Shown piece after piece: positions 17,189 to 24,001 of a stretch of DNA of 36,053 nucleotides. Below the pieces are notes generated by a model. The model saw only the letters and a program-made list of their open reading frames with translations, was not told where the DNA came from and did not search any database. Position 1 is the first letter of the stretch, and each line of letters starts with the position of its first letter. Location of the stretch: positions 1-36,053 of IMG/VR virus record IMGVR_UViG_3300017757_000048; one strand, given 5' to 3'. Source of the DNA: a virus. A program made the translations under genes and the position numbers.

Positions 17189-17893
17189 ATGGAGACAAAG
17201 AAGAATGGACTTGCTCTAAAAGATGAGCTTAGTATTCAGGTAATGAAAAGACGTGACATAACAGCGACAACCAAGCTGATCTTGATTGCAATTCTTAGTC
17301 GAGTTGATTGGAGTAATTGGGAAAGCTCAAGAAACTATAAGATCGTTTCACAAAGAGACTTAGCAGATTTGGCCGGTACTAATTACAAGACAGTATCAAA
17401 GTGTATGACACAATTAGAGAAGCTTAATCTTATTAAGCGAGATGTCTTTAAGAGCACGAAAACAACAGCACCACCAATCAAGGTTAACATTGACCTTATT
17501 CAAGCTTATGAAGCAAAGAAGATTAAACGATATAAGAAGAAAGAATCAAAGAAACAAACACCAACTTTTAAGGCTGAAGAAGTTCAAAGCTTATCAGGGG
17601 GTGATAACCAAAGACTATCAGGGGGTGATAACCAAAGGCTATCAGCAGGTGATAACCAAAAACTATCAGAGGGTGATAACCAAAGACTATCACTATCAAT
17701 AGATAACAATAATACTTCAATATATTCTCAATATATAAACCCATCACTTGGCCAAGAGTGTATTAAGGATTCTGCTTATAATGGAGAGGCTGAAGATTGG
17801 GGAACTCCAAACGCTGAACTCTGGGGAGATCATTTACAGAATGATCTTTTAAATGTTATCCCTCAAAACACTGACATGAAAGACAAGGACTAA
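17189..17893 (+). CDS. Replication initiator (winged-helix) with internal origin
   Basis: A 234-residue protein. Residues about 1 to 100 look like a winged-helix domain of phage replication initiators: TTKLILIAILSRVDW, QRDLADLAGTNYKTVSKCMTQLEKLNLIKRD. Residues about 135 to 166 consist of an eight-residue repeat (LSGGDNQR type, four copies) encoded by DNA iterons. The C-terminal acidic part could contact the helicase loader encoded directly downstream, as lambda O contacts P. GGAG precedes the ATG at 17189; an earlier in-frame ATG at 17150 lacks a good site. It diverges from the leftward operon. Confidence 0.75.
   Translation: METKKNGLALKDELSIQVMKRRDITATTKLILIAILSRVDWSNWESSRNYKIVSQRDLADLAGTNYKTVSKCMTQLEKLNLIKRDVFKSTKTTAPPIKVNIDLIQAYEAKKIKRYKKKESKKQTPTFKAEEVQSLSGGDNQRLSGGDNQRLSAGDNQKLSEGDNQRLSLSIDNNNTSIYSQYINPSLGQECIKDSAYNGEAEDWGTPNAELWGDHLQNDLLNVIPQNTDMKDKD
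17592..17687 (+). repeat. Origin iterons: four 24-bp repeats inside the initiator gene
   Basis: Four 24-bp units begin at 17592, 17616, 17640 and 17664. Each holds an inverted repeat TATCA-N5-TGATA followed by ACCAAA. Partial TATCA boxes continue at 17688 and 17694. Lambdoid phages likewise keep origin iterons within gene O. The initiator encoded here is the expected binding protein. Confidence 0.85.
17688..17745. other. AT-rich candidate DNA unwinding element
   Basis: Immediately after the iterons the sequence becomes very AT-rich, with runs such as AATAATACTTCAATATATTC and AATATATAAA. This is the expected place for duplex opening next to an iteron origin. It is still coding sequence of the initiator. 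Confidence 0.5.
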
Positions 17894-17896
17894 ACT

Positions 17897-18820
17897 ATGA
17901 AAAGCTTAGCGAGCGAAGTGGAAAAGATCACTCGACACTTAGAAGAGTTCAAACGATTAAGAGCAAACAGGCCAAAGTCTGAAAAACCAAAAGTAACTTA
18001 TCAAGACTTTCGCCATCTAAATCATGACAATCTTGAAGACCACGAGATGATTCATCAATCAGCAGCTTACTTCAAAACTAAACAGATTCCGTACTGTGGA
18101 AGATGTGGCGAGGGCTTCATCTACTCAGTTTGTGAACTTGGCAACAGGACCGCAACAATCTGTAAATACTGCGAGCGACCAAGAAGAAGACTTAAAAAGC
18201 TTAATAATCTTCAACTTCCTTACGATGCGATTGGGATGCATCTCGGACGATACGAGTTTGATTCTCAAGAGCAGTTTGACAAAGTTAAAACCTTGGTGAC
18301 TTGGCTCAATACTCCAAAAGATCAGCGTGATGATGTATCTCCAAGTCTTTATCTTTGGGGAGCGCCAGGGAACGGCAAGACATCATTACTTTATGCTTTG
18401 GCGAAACAAGCAGTCTTCTCTGATCATCGAGTTATGTTTACAACTCACACTCAATTGATCGACCTAATCAAAAGAACATTCAAAGGCAAAGACGACAATC
18501 CTTTGGACCAATGGCTTGCTAAAACTGATCTACTACTCTTTGATGAGTTTGGCGGAATCGGTGGAGGTGCTAATATGACAGACTGGTTTAAGAGCACAAC
18601 CATCGACATCATTCAAAGAATCTATGAACGATGGGCAGCAGGTAAGCTCAGCATTGTCATGACCACGAACTTGACTCCTGACGAGTTATTCAACCGAGCA
18701 TTGAATCGAAACAAAGCCGGAGCATCAAGACTTCAAGCAATCTTTAAGAAACCAATTTACATGCAAGGAAGAGACAGGCGAGGCGACAATGGAGACTTGT
18801 CAGCGTGGGGAGTGAAATAA
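17897..18820 (+). CDS. DnaC/IstB-like helicase loader ATPase
   Basis: A 307-residue AAA+ ATPase. Residues about 64 to 95 hold a zinc-binding module (CGRC at 67 to 70, CKYC at 89 to 92, extra Cys79). Walker A is GAPGNGKTS (155 to 163), and Walker B is in TDLLLFDEFGG (about 210 to 220). A sensor-type segment VMTTNLTPDEL follows. The family loads the replicative DnaB helicase at the origin; no phage helicase gene is present, so the host enzyme is presumably recruited. It starts three bases after the initiator gene, and the pair forms a replication module. Confidence 0.85.
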   Translation: MKSLASEVEKITRHLEEFKRLRANRPKSEKPKVTYQDFRHLNHDNLEDHEMIHQSAAYFKTKQIPYCGRCGEGFIYSVCELGNRTATICKYCERPRRRLKKLNNLQLPYDAIGMHLGRYEFDSQEQFDKVKTLVTWLNTPKDQRDDVSPSLYLWGAPGNGKTSLLYALAKQAVFSDHRVMFTTHTQLIDLIKRTFKGKDDNPLDQWLAKTDLLLFDEFGGIGGGANMTDWFKSTTIDIIQRIYERWAAGKLSIVMTTNLTPDELFNRALNRNKAGASRLQAIFKKPIYMQGRDRRGDNGDLSAWGVK

Positions 18821-18859
18821 CTCTTGAAAGCATCCTGAGTTTGTTTTAAGTTCTGCCTC

Positions 18860-18971
18860 GCTTATCTATTCTCAATTTATAAATTTATTAAAAACAAAGT
18901 GTGTTAAACACGGTTTGACTTTGGTTGTTTGTAAGTCTCTTTTTGGTACAAGATCTCATGAATAGATAAGC
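18860..18971 (+). other. Nested inverted repeats in the longest intergenic region
   Basis: The 217-bp gap 18821 to 19037 has no gene. A perfect 12-bp inverted repeat (GCTTATCTATTC at 18860 to 18871, GAATAGATAAGC at 18960 to 18971) is followed by a T-run, like a long-looped terminator. Inside lie a second pair, ACAAAGT (18894 to 18900) with ACTTTG (18918 to 18923), and the palindrome GTGTTAAACAC (18901 to 18911). It may be a terminator, a structured small RNA or an operator. Confidence 0.5.
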
Positions 18972-18998
18972 TTTTTTTATTTTCCTGTTTCGTTTTAT

Positions 18999-19016
18999 GT
19001 TTACAAGGTGTTTACT
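18999..19016 (+). promoter_or_regulatory. Candidate regulatory direct repeat before the RHH-SSB-ThyX genes
   Basis: TGTTTAC occurs twice, 11 bp apart (18999 to 19005 and 19010 to 19016), one helical turn, just upstream of AAGGAGG and the ATG at 19038. The second copy overlaps a TACTAT that could serve as a -10 box, though no convincing -35 is visible. It may be an autoregulatory site for the ribbon-helix-helix protein encoded next. Confidence 0.35.
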
Positions 19017-19037
19017 ATGTAGACAAAGGAGGAAGTT

Positions 19038-19232
19038 ATGGAAAATAAACCAATGTCATTTCGAATAGGTGTAGAACTAAGAGAAGAAATAGAACGCATC
19101 GCACTCAGCGAGAAGCGTGCATCTTCCAACGTTGCTCGAATACTTATGGAGATTGGTCTTGAAGAATATAGAAAAGCTTCGTCTAGAGCTTCAGCAAGCT
19201 CAAACTTACTTCAACTTTTGGACAGAAAATAG
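19038..19232 (+). CDS. Ribbon-helix-helix (Arc/CopG-type) DNA-binding protein
   Basis: A 64-residue protein. Residues 6 to 48 fit the ribbon-helix-helix fold: a short strand MSFRIGVEL, a first helix REEIERIALSEK, a turn RASSNVA and a second helix ARILMEIGLEEYR. Such dimers repress their own promoters. A strong AAAGGAGGAAG box precedes the ATG. It heads the transcription unit that carries SSB and ThyX and has repeated TGTTTAC boxes directly upstream, so autoregulation is likely but unproven. Confidence 0.7.
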   Translation: MENKPMSFRIGVELREEIERIALSEKRASSNVARILMEIGLEEYRKASSRASASSNLLQLLDRK

Positions 19233-19377
19233 ACATCTACCAACGGCTGCTCAAAGCGCTGATTACTTTGCCGGTAGACTAGTCAAACTCAGGAAAGAGA
19301 TAGACGATGGCGAGAAGCATAAACACAATAATGATTCAGGGCGATGTAGTCGAAGCTCCAAAGATCGAACAAAATAA
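19159..19377 (+). CDS. Possible small overlapping gene, TTG start
   Basis: A 72-residue frame starting at TTG 19159 with GGAG seven bases upstream, inside the preceding gene. Its central part (ELQQAQTYFNFWTEN, then AAQSADYFAGRLVKLRKEID) looks like a plausible helical protein rather than random translation. It fills the 75-bp space before the SSB gene but overlaps both neighbours. No family recognised; it may be spurious, especially its C-terminal part. Confidence 0.4.
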   Translation: MKNIEKLRLELQQAQTYFNFWTENRHLPTAAQSADYFAGRLVKLRKEIDDGEKHKHNNDSGRCSRSSKDRTK

Positions 19378-19666
19378 ATACACTCAATACTTACTCCTCA
19401 AAGTGAGAACTATTGATGCTTATGTTGATAAGAATCAGCAAGCGAAACAAGACATCGAAATACATGAAGTAAGAGTATTCGGTCAACTAGGCCGGATGCT
19501 TTCAGAGACTACTCAACAAGGCGACACAATACTTGTTGAGGGAGCGCTCAAGAGCTTTGATAAACAATTCTATATCAACGTGAAATCAATCAAGCCTCAA
19601 ATGAAAGCTGATGGCTCAATGCCTGGAAATGATGTTGATAGACGGATGCCACTAAGGAAGATTTAG
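19307..19666 (+). CDS. Single-stranded DNA-binding protein
   Basis: A 119-residue OB-fold SSB. Typical features are the N-terminal strand SINTIMIQGDVVEAP, the central HEVRVFGQLGRML segment and GDTILVEGALKSF followed by YINVKSI, the strand pattern of bacterial and phage SSBs. The C-terminal tail is short and basic (RRMPLRKI) and lacks the acidic DDDIPF-type tip by which host SSBs recruit partners. This protein therefore probably protects DNA without the usual host contacts. It works with the RecT-like protein and origin genes. Confidence 0.8.
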   Translation: MARSINTIMIQGDVVEAPKIEQNKYTQYLLLKVRTIDAYVDKNQQAKQDIEIHEVRVFGQLGRMLSETTQQGDTILVEGALKSFDKQFYINVKSIKPQMKADGSMPGNDVDRRMPLRKI

Positions 19667-19674
19667 AGAGTACA

Positions 19675-19911
19675 TTGCGTAAAGAAGACAAATTAAGCGC
19701 CATCGTCCTTGATCAAAAAAGACATAAGGAACTCACAGTGAGAATTGACTATCAAATCAGAATGTTAGCAATACAATATCAACGTTTGGGCTTTACTTAT
19801 GCAGAGATCGCAAAAACATTCAACAACGCTGGGTTAAAGACAAAAAACGAAAACAGGAAATATACAGCTTCTTCAGTGTCAAAGCTAATCAAAGGGAATA
19901 AACATGGGTAA
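19675..19911 (+). CDS. Small helix-turn-helix protein, TTG start
   Basis: A 78-residue basic protein. The segment YAEIAKTFNNAGLKTKNENRK followed by YTASSVSKLIKGN resembles the DNA-binding helical repeat found in the C-terminal part of serine recombinases and in sporulation-type regulators. No recombinase catalytic domain is attached. The start is TTG at 19675; no ATG lies nearby in frame. The stop overlaps the ThyX start by eight bases. A regulatory role is inferred. Confidence 0.55.
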   Translation: MRKEDKLSAIVLDQKRHKELTVRIDYQIRMLAIQYQRLGFTYAEIAKTFNNAGLKTKNENRKYTASSVSKLIKGNKHG

Positions 19912-20569
19912 GATTTACAGAGAGAACAGTGAAGCTAATCTAATTGACTTCATGGGTAGCGATAAAAGAGTTGTTGACAGCGCAAGAGTCAGCTTTCTAA
20001 AAGATGATATCACAGAGACCAAGCTAACTGTAAAAGACAAGAAGCTCATTAAGTTCTTAGCAGCACATGGACACTCTTCACCTTTTGAACATTGCACAGC
20101 TACATTCATCTTGATCGTTCCTATGTTTGTGCGTTCTCAAATCATGAGACATAGGACATTCTCATATAATGAAGTAAGTAGAAGATACACTTCCGAGCTG
20201 ATCAAGTTTTGGAAGCCAGATGAGTTAAGAGGCCAAGCTAAAGATAATCTTCAATGTTCGGATGGAGTTATTGATTCAAGTGAAGCAGACAGTATATTCA
20301 AACTAGCAACTGAGTTCAGCTTTGCGAGCTATCAACAATTGATCGACCTTGGTTTATCTCGTGAACTTGCTCGTGGTGTTCTTCCTCAAAGCACATACAC
20401 AACTTTTTATATGACAGGCAATCTTCACAACTGGATTAAGTTTATCAAGCTTCGTGATCATGATCATGCTCAACCGGAAACTAGAGAGATTGCGCAACAG
20501 ATCAAACAAGCTCTTGAAGTCTGCTTTCCAAACTCAATGTCAGCTTTCTTTAATCAAGATGATGTTTAA
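19904..20569 (+). CDS. thyX: Flavin-dependent thymidylate synthase ThyX
   Basis: A 221-residue enzyme that makes dTMP from dUMP with FAD and methylene-tetrahydrofolate. The family signature RHR-x7-S is present: Arg82-His83-Arg84 through Ser92 in RHRTFSYNEVSRRY. An upstream HGHSSPFEHCTATF block (about 55 to 69) is also typical. Length matches the family. With the dCMP deaminase at 14327 it completes a phage route from dCMP to dTMP. No dUTPase, ribonucleotide reductase or base-modifying enzyme was seen. The start overlaps the preceding gene by eight bases. Confidence 0.92.
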   Translation: MGKIYRENSEANLIDFMGSDKRVVDSARVSFLKDDITETKLTVKDKKLIKFLAAHGHSSPFEHCTATFILIVPMFVRSQIMRHRTFSYNEVSRRYTSELIKFWKPDELRGQAKDNLQCSDGVIDSSEADSIFKLATEFSFASYQQLIDLGLSRELARGVLPQSTYTTFYMTGNLHNWIKFIKLRDHDHAQPETREIAQQIKQALEVCFPNSMSAFFNQDDV

Positions 20570-20606
20570 CATAGTATTAGTTGAACACTAAACTTAAGGA
20601 AAATAT

Positions 20607-20975
20607 ATGAGCTATGAAAAGTTAAGAGAGTTTATTCTCCATCTTCATGATCAAGGCTTCTCTATTAATGAGATTCAAAAGGCCATCATTACGAATCACA
20701 ATATGGTCTTATGTTTAGAAGATGTTCAAGGCTTGCTTGATGAAGCTTTAACTGCTCAAAGCGTACAGAAACACGCACGCACGAGGGAAGAACAAGTTTT
20801 AAAAGCACTTTGTGAGATTAAGAAACGTCTTGTCTATACTGACTGTTCACCACTTCACCGAGAGAGTGAAGCTCTTTATAGAACACTATGGACAACAATC
20901 GGAGAGCATTATGGCTGGGACAAAGAAGAAGACATCGAAGACATCGAAGACACCGAAGACCAAGCGCAAGACTAG
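20607..20975 (+). CDS. Hypothetical protein preceding the terminase genes
   Basis: A 122-residue, mainly helical protein with TAAGGAAAA upstream of its ATG. Residues about 5 to 50 (GFSINEIQKAI) could form a helix-turn-helix. The end is strongly acidic (EEDIEDIEDTEDQAQD), encoded by a nine-base repeat which in the next frame encodes the basic start of TerS. The 65-base overlap with TerS is unusually long. Possibly a packaging accessory protein; no family recognised. Confidence 0.55.
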   Translation: MSYEKLREFILHLHDQGFSINEIQKAIITNHNMVLCLEDVQGLLDEALTAQSVQKHARTREEQVLKALCEIKKRLVYTDCSPLHRESEALYRTLWTTIGEHYGWDKEEDIEDIEDTEDQAQD

Positions 20976-21393
20976 AGCAGAGATAGAGCGAGCAAAGAAG
21001 AAAGAGCTTGTTCTTGAAAACATCCGAGTGGGGATGTCAATTGAGGCTTCATGTTCTCAGGCAGGAGTTGGCCGGCGTACTCATTACGATTGGCTTGAGA
21101 AAGATGACGCTTATGAAGAAGAAGTTAATGCTGCTATAGGATTTAGTGAAGCGGTTATGTTGTCACGACTTGATAGATGTATTGATGACAAGATGGATTG
21201 GCGAGGTTGGGCTTGGAGACTATCCAAAAGATTCCCTGACAAGTATGGAGATCTCAAGACTCTTGATCTTAATGTTTCCAAACAGTCGGATGGCTCTCAA
21301 GAAGTGCTTAGCATGATGAAGCAACTTGAAGACCAGTTCCAAAATAAGGAAAGCCTAACTTCTTCAACAAGGGAGAACTTGGAAGAAAGCTAG
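20911..21393 (+). CDS. Terminase small subunit
   Basis: A 160-residue protein that would bind the packaging site and deliver DNA to TerL. I start at ATG 20911, six bases after GGAG; the frame is open further upstream but lacks such a site. A basic N-terminus (GTKKKTSKTSKTPKTKRKT) leads to a helix-turn-helix of the TerS type: IRVGMSIEASCSQAGVGRRTHYDWLEKD. The C-terminal part is helical and probably oligomerises or contacts TerL. The adjacent TerL gene supports the assignment. Confidence 0.75.
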   Translation: MAGTKKKTSKTSKTPKTKRKTRAEIERAKKKELVLENIRVGMSIEASCSQAGVGRRTHYDWLEKDDAYEEEVNAAIGFSEAVMLSRLDRCIDDKMDWRGWAWRLSKRFPDKYGDLKTLDLNVSKQSDGSQEVLSMMKQLEDQFQNKESLTSSTRENLEES

Positions 21394-21451
21394 GCTTTAC
21401 TGACATGAATAGAATGACAAATTCTAATCAAGAGGAAGACTAAAACATATC

Positions 21452-22825
21452 ATGAGTGAAATCAAACTAAATCCTTTACAGCTTGAAATCATGAGAAGCA
21501 TAACACGCAAGGACAAGGTTATTGCTGCTCGGTGTGGTTGGGGTTCGGGCAAGACTTCAGCTCTTGTATTCTCCATCCTTTACCTCTCCAAGACTCGCCC
21601 TGGTACTTCATCGCTATTGGTCACAGATACGACTCCAAGATATAACTCAGTCTTGATGCCAGAGATGGAGAAGTGGCTTGGTCCACTTGGTTGGACTTAT
21701 AACCACACCATGAAACAATGGACTGATAAACACACAGGGAGTCAAGTATGGTGTCGCAGTTACTTTCGACCGGGAACAAGAGAAGCGACTCACAATCCTC
21801 TTGAGGGCTTGAACGTAACAAGCGGAGTCTGCTTGATTGATGAATGTCAGACCTTGACTCAAGAGGTAGCTCATAAAGCTCTAGGTCGTTTAAGAGCAGG
21901 ACCAAGCCCAATCTTGATCTTAGTTGGCTTGCCTGTCGTTGATGCTTGGTGGGTCAACATGGCAGAGAATCAAGGACTCACACCTTTGTTTTTTAGTTCA
22001 TATGTCAACCAAGACAATCTTGCTGATGAATGGTTCGAGGCTACAAAGATGCTTCCTCCCGACGAGCGAGAAGCGATGATCATGAATAAGCCAAAGCCTC
22101 CAACCGGCTTGATATATTCTGAGTTCACCGAGGCTAGCCATGTCGTCAAAGATTGGCAGTATAAAGAAACCATGACAGGTCGTATCGCCATCGATTGGGG
22201 CTTCAGGAAACCAAGTGTGTTAATCATTGCGTATGATGATGAGCTTCAAGCTTCGGTCATCTGTCATGAGATCAATCCAAAGGAAGTTACAACTCAACAG
22301 CTCACCACTTTAATACTTGCCATCGCTTGGCCAAGGTCATTGAAAGATCAAGCTCCTGGTCCACGAATATGGTTAGATACTGGAGTGGCTGACAAGGCAG
22401 GGAAAGCAAGGAATGATCAAACAGGTCAAAGCGCTTTCCGAGTAATGAGACAATTACCACCGAGAGGACTTGGAGTTCCACTGAGACACACTACCGATCC
22501 AATCAAGGTCGATATACTCAATGGAGTCCAAAGACTTAAACGAGCATTAAACTCTAAACGTTATCTAGTCACCAAAGAAGTTTGGGACAAGGGAGAGCGA
22601 GCAAGTGGAAACAGTATAAGGAAAGCTATTCTTTCTTATGCTTGGGATAACAAAGAGCAGCCCAAAAAGGATGGTCGAGAGGATCCGCTTGACGCTCTCC
22701 GATATGACTGCATAACATTCAATTGGAATGAAAGCGCACTCGATAAACAATACAAGCCAAGAAGATCAGCAAGTGGTAAAGGTAGAAAAGTAAATGTCGG
22801 AGGCTCAAAGACAAGGAGTTTTTAA
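21452..22825 (+). CDS. Terminase large subunit
   Basis: A 457-residue packaging motor. Walker A is GWGSGKTS (residues 29 to 36) and Walker B is GVCLIDECQT (about 128 to 137, with the catalytic acidic pair). The C-terminal nuclease domain begins IAIDWGFRKPSVLIIAYD (about 245), where the Asp would bind metal, and includes the later EDPLDALRYD element usual near the end of TerL. The stop TAA overlaps the ATG of the second-frame open reading frame (TAATG) and lies one base before the GTG of the cytosine methyltransferase. Confidence 0.92.
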   Translation: MSEIKLNPLQLEIMRSITRKDKVIAARCGWGSGKTSALVFSILYLSKTRPGTSSLLVTDTTPRYNSVLMPEMEKWLGPLGWTYNHTMKQWTDKHTGSQVWCRSYFRPGTREATHNPLEGLNVTSGVCLIDECQTLTQEVAHKALGRLRAGPSPILILVGLPVVDAWWVNMAENQGLTPLFFSSYVNQDNLADEWFEATKMLPPDEREAMIMNKPKPPTGLIYSEFTEASHVVKDWQYKETMTGRIAIDWGFRKPSVLIIAYDDELQASVICHEINPKEVTTQQLTTLILAIAWPRSLKDQAPGPRIWLDTGVADKAGKARNDQTGQSAFRVMRQLPPRGLGVPLRHTTDPIKVDILNGVQRLKRALNSKRYLVTKEVWDKGERASGNSIRKAILSYAWDNKEQPKKDGREDPLDALRYDCITFNWNESALDKQYKPRRSASGKGRKVNVGGSKTRSF

Positions 22826-22827
22826 TG
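22805..22827. repeat. 23-bp direct repeat at the methyltransferase start
   Basis: Twenty-three bases including the AAGGAG box, T5AATG and start codon, identical to 23979 to 24001. The offset is 1174 bp, so the two copies flank the cytosine methyltransferase gene. Confidence 0.95.
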
Positions 22828-23922
22828 TGGATAATCCCAAAGAACTTACCCATATTTCATTATGCGCAGGATATGGAGGCATTGATTTTGGACTCTCAAG
22901 AACTCTCGGATCAATTAGAACAGTCTGTTTTGTGGAGATCGAAAGTTTCGCAATCAAAAACCTGGTCTCGAAGATTGAAAAGGGATTGCTCTCTTCAGCT
23001 CCTATATTCACAGACCTTAAAAAGTTCCCTTGGCCACTCTTTAATGGAAAAGTGGACATCCTCAGTGGAGGCTTCCCTTGTCAGCCTTTTAGCGTTGCCG
23101 GAAGAAAGCAAGGAGATCAAGACCCACGACACTTGTGGCCATACATCACAAAAGGAATTGAACAGTTGGGAAGACCTCCCATTGTTTTCTTCGAGAACGT
23201 TTCAGGAATCATCTCAAGTAAACTCAAAGGAAACGATTGGACAGACAGAGAGGGGACTTCAGTTTTGTTGCATGTCCTTAGAGAGCTGGAGAGATTGGGT
23301 TACAAAACAACGGCTGGCATATTCTCAGCGGCTGAAGTCGGTGCACCACACCAAAGAAAGAGAGTGTTTATTCTTGGTGTCAGAAATGAACTCAAACAGA
23401 GCGGAGTTGATTTTATCAATGAACTCATTAAGTCTAATCAATCAGACAGAGATACAACCTGGCCAGCATCAAGAGGGCAAAGACAGCACTGGCACGAACC
23501 ACCAAGAGTTACGATGGGCGACACCTTGCACGATGGATCACTTACCTCCAAAGAGTCAAGAAACACTAATGAGACAAGCGACAACAATACGCAAGGGCAG
23601 GAAAGCACCATCGAATCTAAGAGAGCAAGTAGACCCTGTGGCAATGGAAGTTTACAAAAAAGTGAAGTGGCCCACTCCAACAGCTGGAATGGAAATGAGA
23701 GAACTTGGTGCAAAAATAGATCATTTCAAGAGAAGACAAAGTTTGAAGAAACAAATAGGATTGCAAGGGACAATCACGCTAGACAGTCAGAAGTTTGTAG
23801 GAAATCTCAATCCTCGGTGGGTAGAGACACTCATGGGACTCCCAATTGGTTGGACTATGCCAAGCTTTTTAAATCCTGTGAAAGTAGAACAGATGAGCTT
23901 CGATTGCTCGGGAATGGAGTAG
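22825..23922 (+). CDS. Second-frame ORF inside the methyltransferase gene, possibly an overprinted gene
   Basis: A 365-codon frame starting at ATG 22825 (the ATGTG start overlaps the methyltransferase GTG), six bases after the shared AAGGAG and coupled to the TerL stop. It is +1 relative to the methyltransferase. Its translation is not random-looking: WATPCTMDHLPPKSQ (231 to 245), WPTPTA (282 to 287) and LNPRWVETLMGLPIGWT (328 to 344). From memory these recall motifs of phage proteins found with cytosine methyltransferases. Either the locus is dual-coding or the frame is conserved by constraint on the main gene. Expression is unproven. Confidence 0.45.
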   Translation: MWIIPKNLPIFHYAQDMEALILDSQELSDQLEQSVLWRSKVSQSKTWSRRLKRDCSLQLLYSQTLKSSLGHSLMEKWTSSVEASLVSLLALPEESKEIKTHDTCGHTSQKELNSWEDLPLFSSRTFQESSQVNSKETIGQTERGLQFCCMSLESWRDWVTKQRLAYSQRLKSVHHTKERECLFLVSEMNSNRAELILSMNSLSLINQTEIQPGQHQEGKDSTGTNHQELRWATPCTMDHLPPKSQETLMRQATTIRKGRKAPSNLREQVDPVAMEVYKKVKWPTPTAGMEMRELGAKIDHFKRRQSLKKQIGLQGTITLDSQKFVGNLNPRWVETLMGLPIGWTMPSFLNPVKVEQMSFDCSGME

Positions 23923-23978
23923 TTCCACAAACAGCTGGTAAAGCTTTCACTTTGTTATGGTATGAATTAATAAACTAA
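22827..23978 (+). CDS. C5-cytosine DNA methyltransferase
   Basis: A 383-residue enzyme that methylates cytosine C5 using S-adenosylmethionine. Motif I is ISLCAGYGGIDFG (10 to 22). Motif IV is GGFPCQPFS with catalytic Cys85. Motif VI is FFENVSG with Glu-Asn-Val at 123 to 125. Motif VIII is QRKRVF at about 176. Motifs IX/X follow as RLLGNGVVPQTAGKAF near the end. The region about 190 to 345 is hydrophilic and should hold target recognition. The start is GTG 22827, eight bases after AAGGAG. The same DNA is open in a second frame. It probably protects phage DNA from host restriction. Confidence 0.9.
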   Translation: MDNPKELTHISLCAGYGGIDFGLSRTLGSIRTVCFVEIESFAIKNLVSKIEKGLLSSAPIFTDLKKFPWPLFNGKVDILSGGFPCQPFSVAGRKQGDQDPRHLWPYITKGIEQLGRPPIVFFENVSGIISSKLKGNDWTDREGTSVLLHVLRELERLGYKTTAGIFSAAEVGAPHQRKRVFILGVRNELKQSGVDFINELIKSNQSDRDTTWPASRGQRQHWHEPPRVTMGDTLHDGSLTSKESRNTNETSDNNTQGQESTIESKRASRPCGNGSLQKSEVAHSNSWNGNERTWCKNRSFQEKTKFEETNRIARDNHARQSEVCRKSQSSVGRDTHGTPNWLDYAKLFKSCESRTDELRLLGNGVVPQTAGKAFTLLWYELIN

Positions 23979-24001
23979 TCAAAGACAAGGAGTTTTTAAT
24001 G
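23979..24001. repeat. 23-bp direct repeat at the cyclase start
   Basis: Second exact copy, supplying the ribosome binding site and ATG of the cyclase gene. The cassette between copies could have been inserted or could be lost by recombination across the repeat. Confidence 0.95.

Noticed and set aside
17592-17700. Short tandem repeats that could suggest a CRISPR array
   Set aside because: Units are contiguous 24-bp repeats without unique spacers and lie within a coding frame; they fit replication iterons.
17442-17702. An 86-codon frame overlapping the initiator
   Set aside because: Its repeated YQGVITK pattern is only the iterons read in another frame, and it starts inside the initiator domain.
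19675-19911. Serine recombinase or integrase
   Set aside because: Only a helix-turn-helix-like segment resembling a recombinase C-terminal part is present; there is no catalytic domain and the protein has 78 residues.
22827-23978. Frameshift mutation as the explanation of the two methyltransferase frames
   Set aside because: The main frame carries every C5 motif from motif I to RLLGNGVVPQ without interruption, so no frame correction is needed to obtain a full enzyme.
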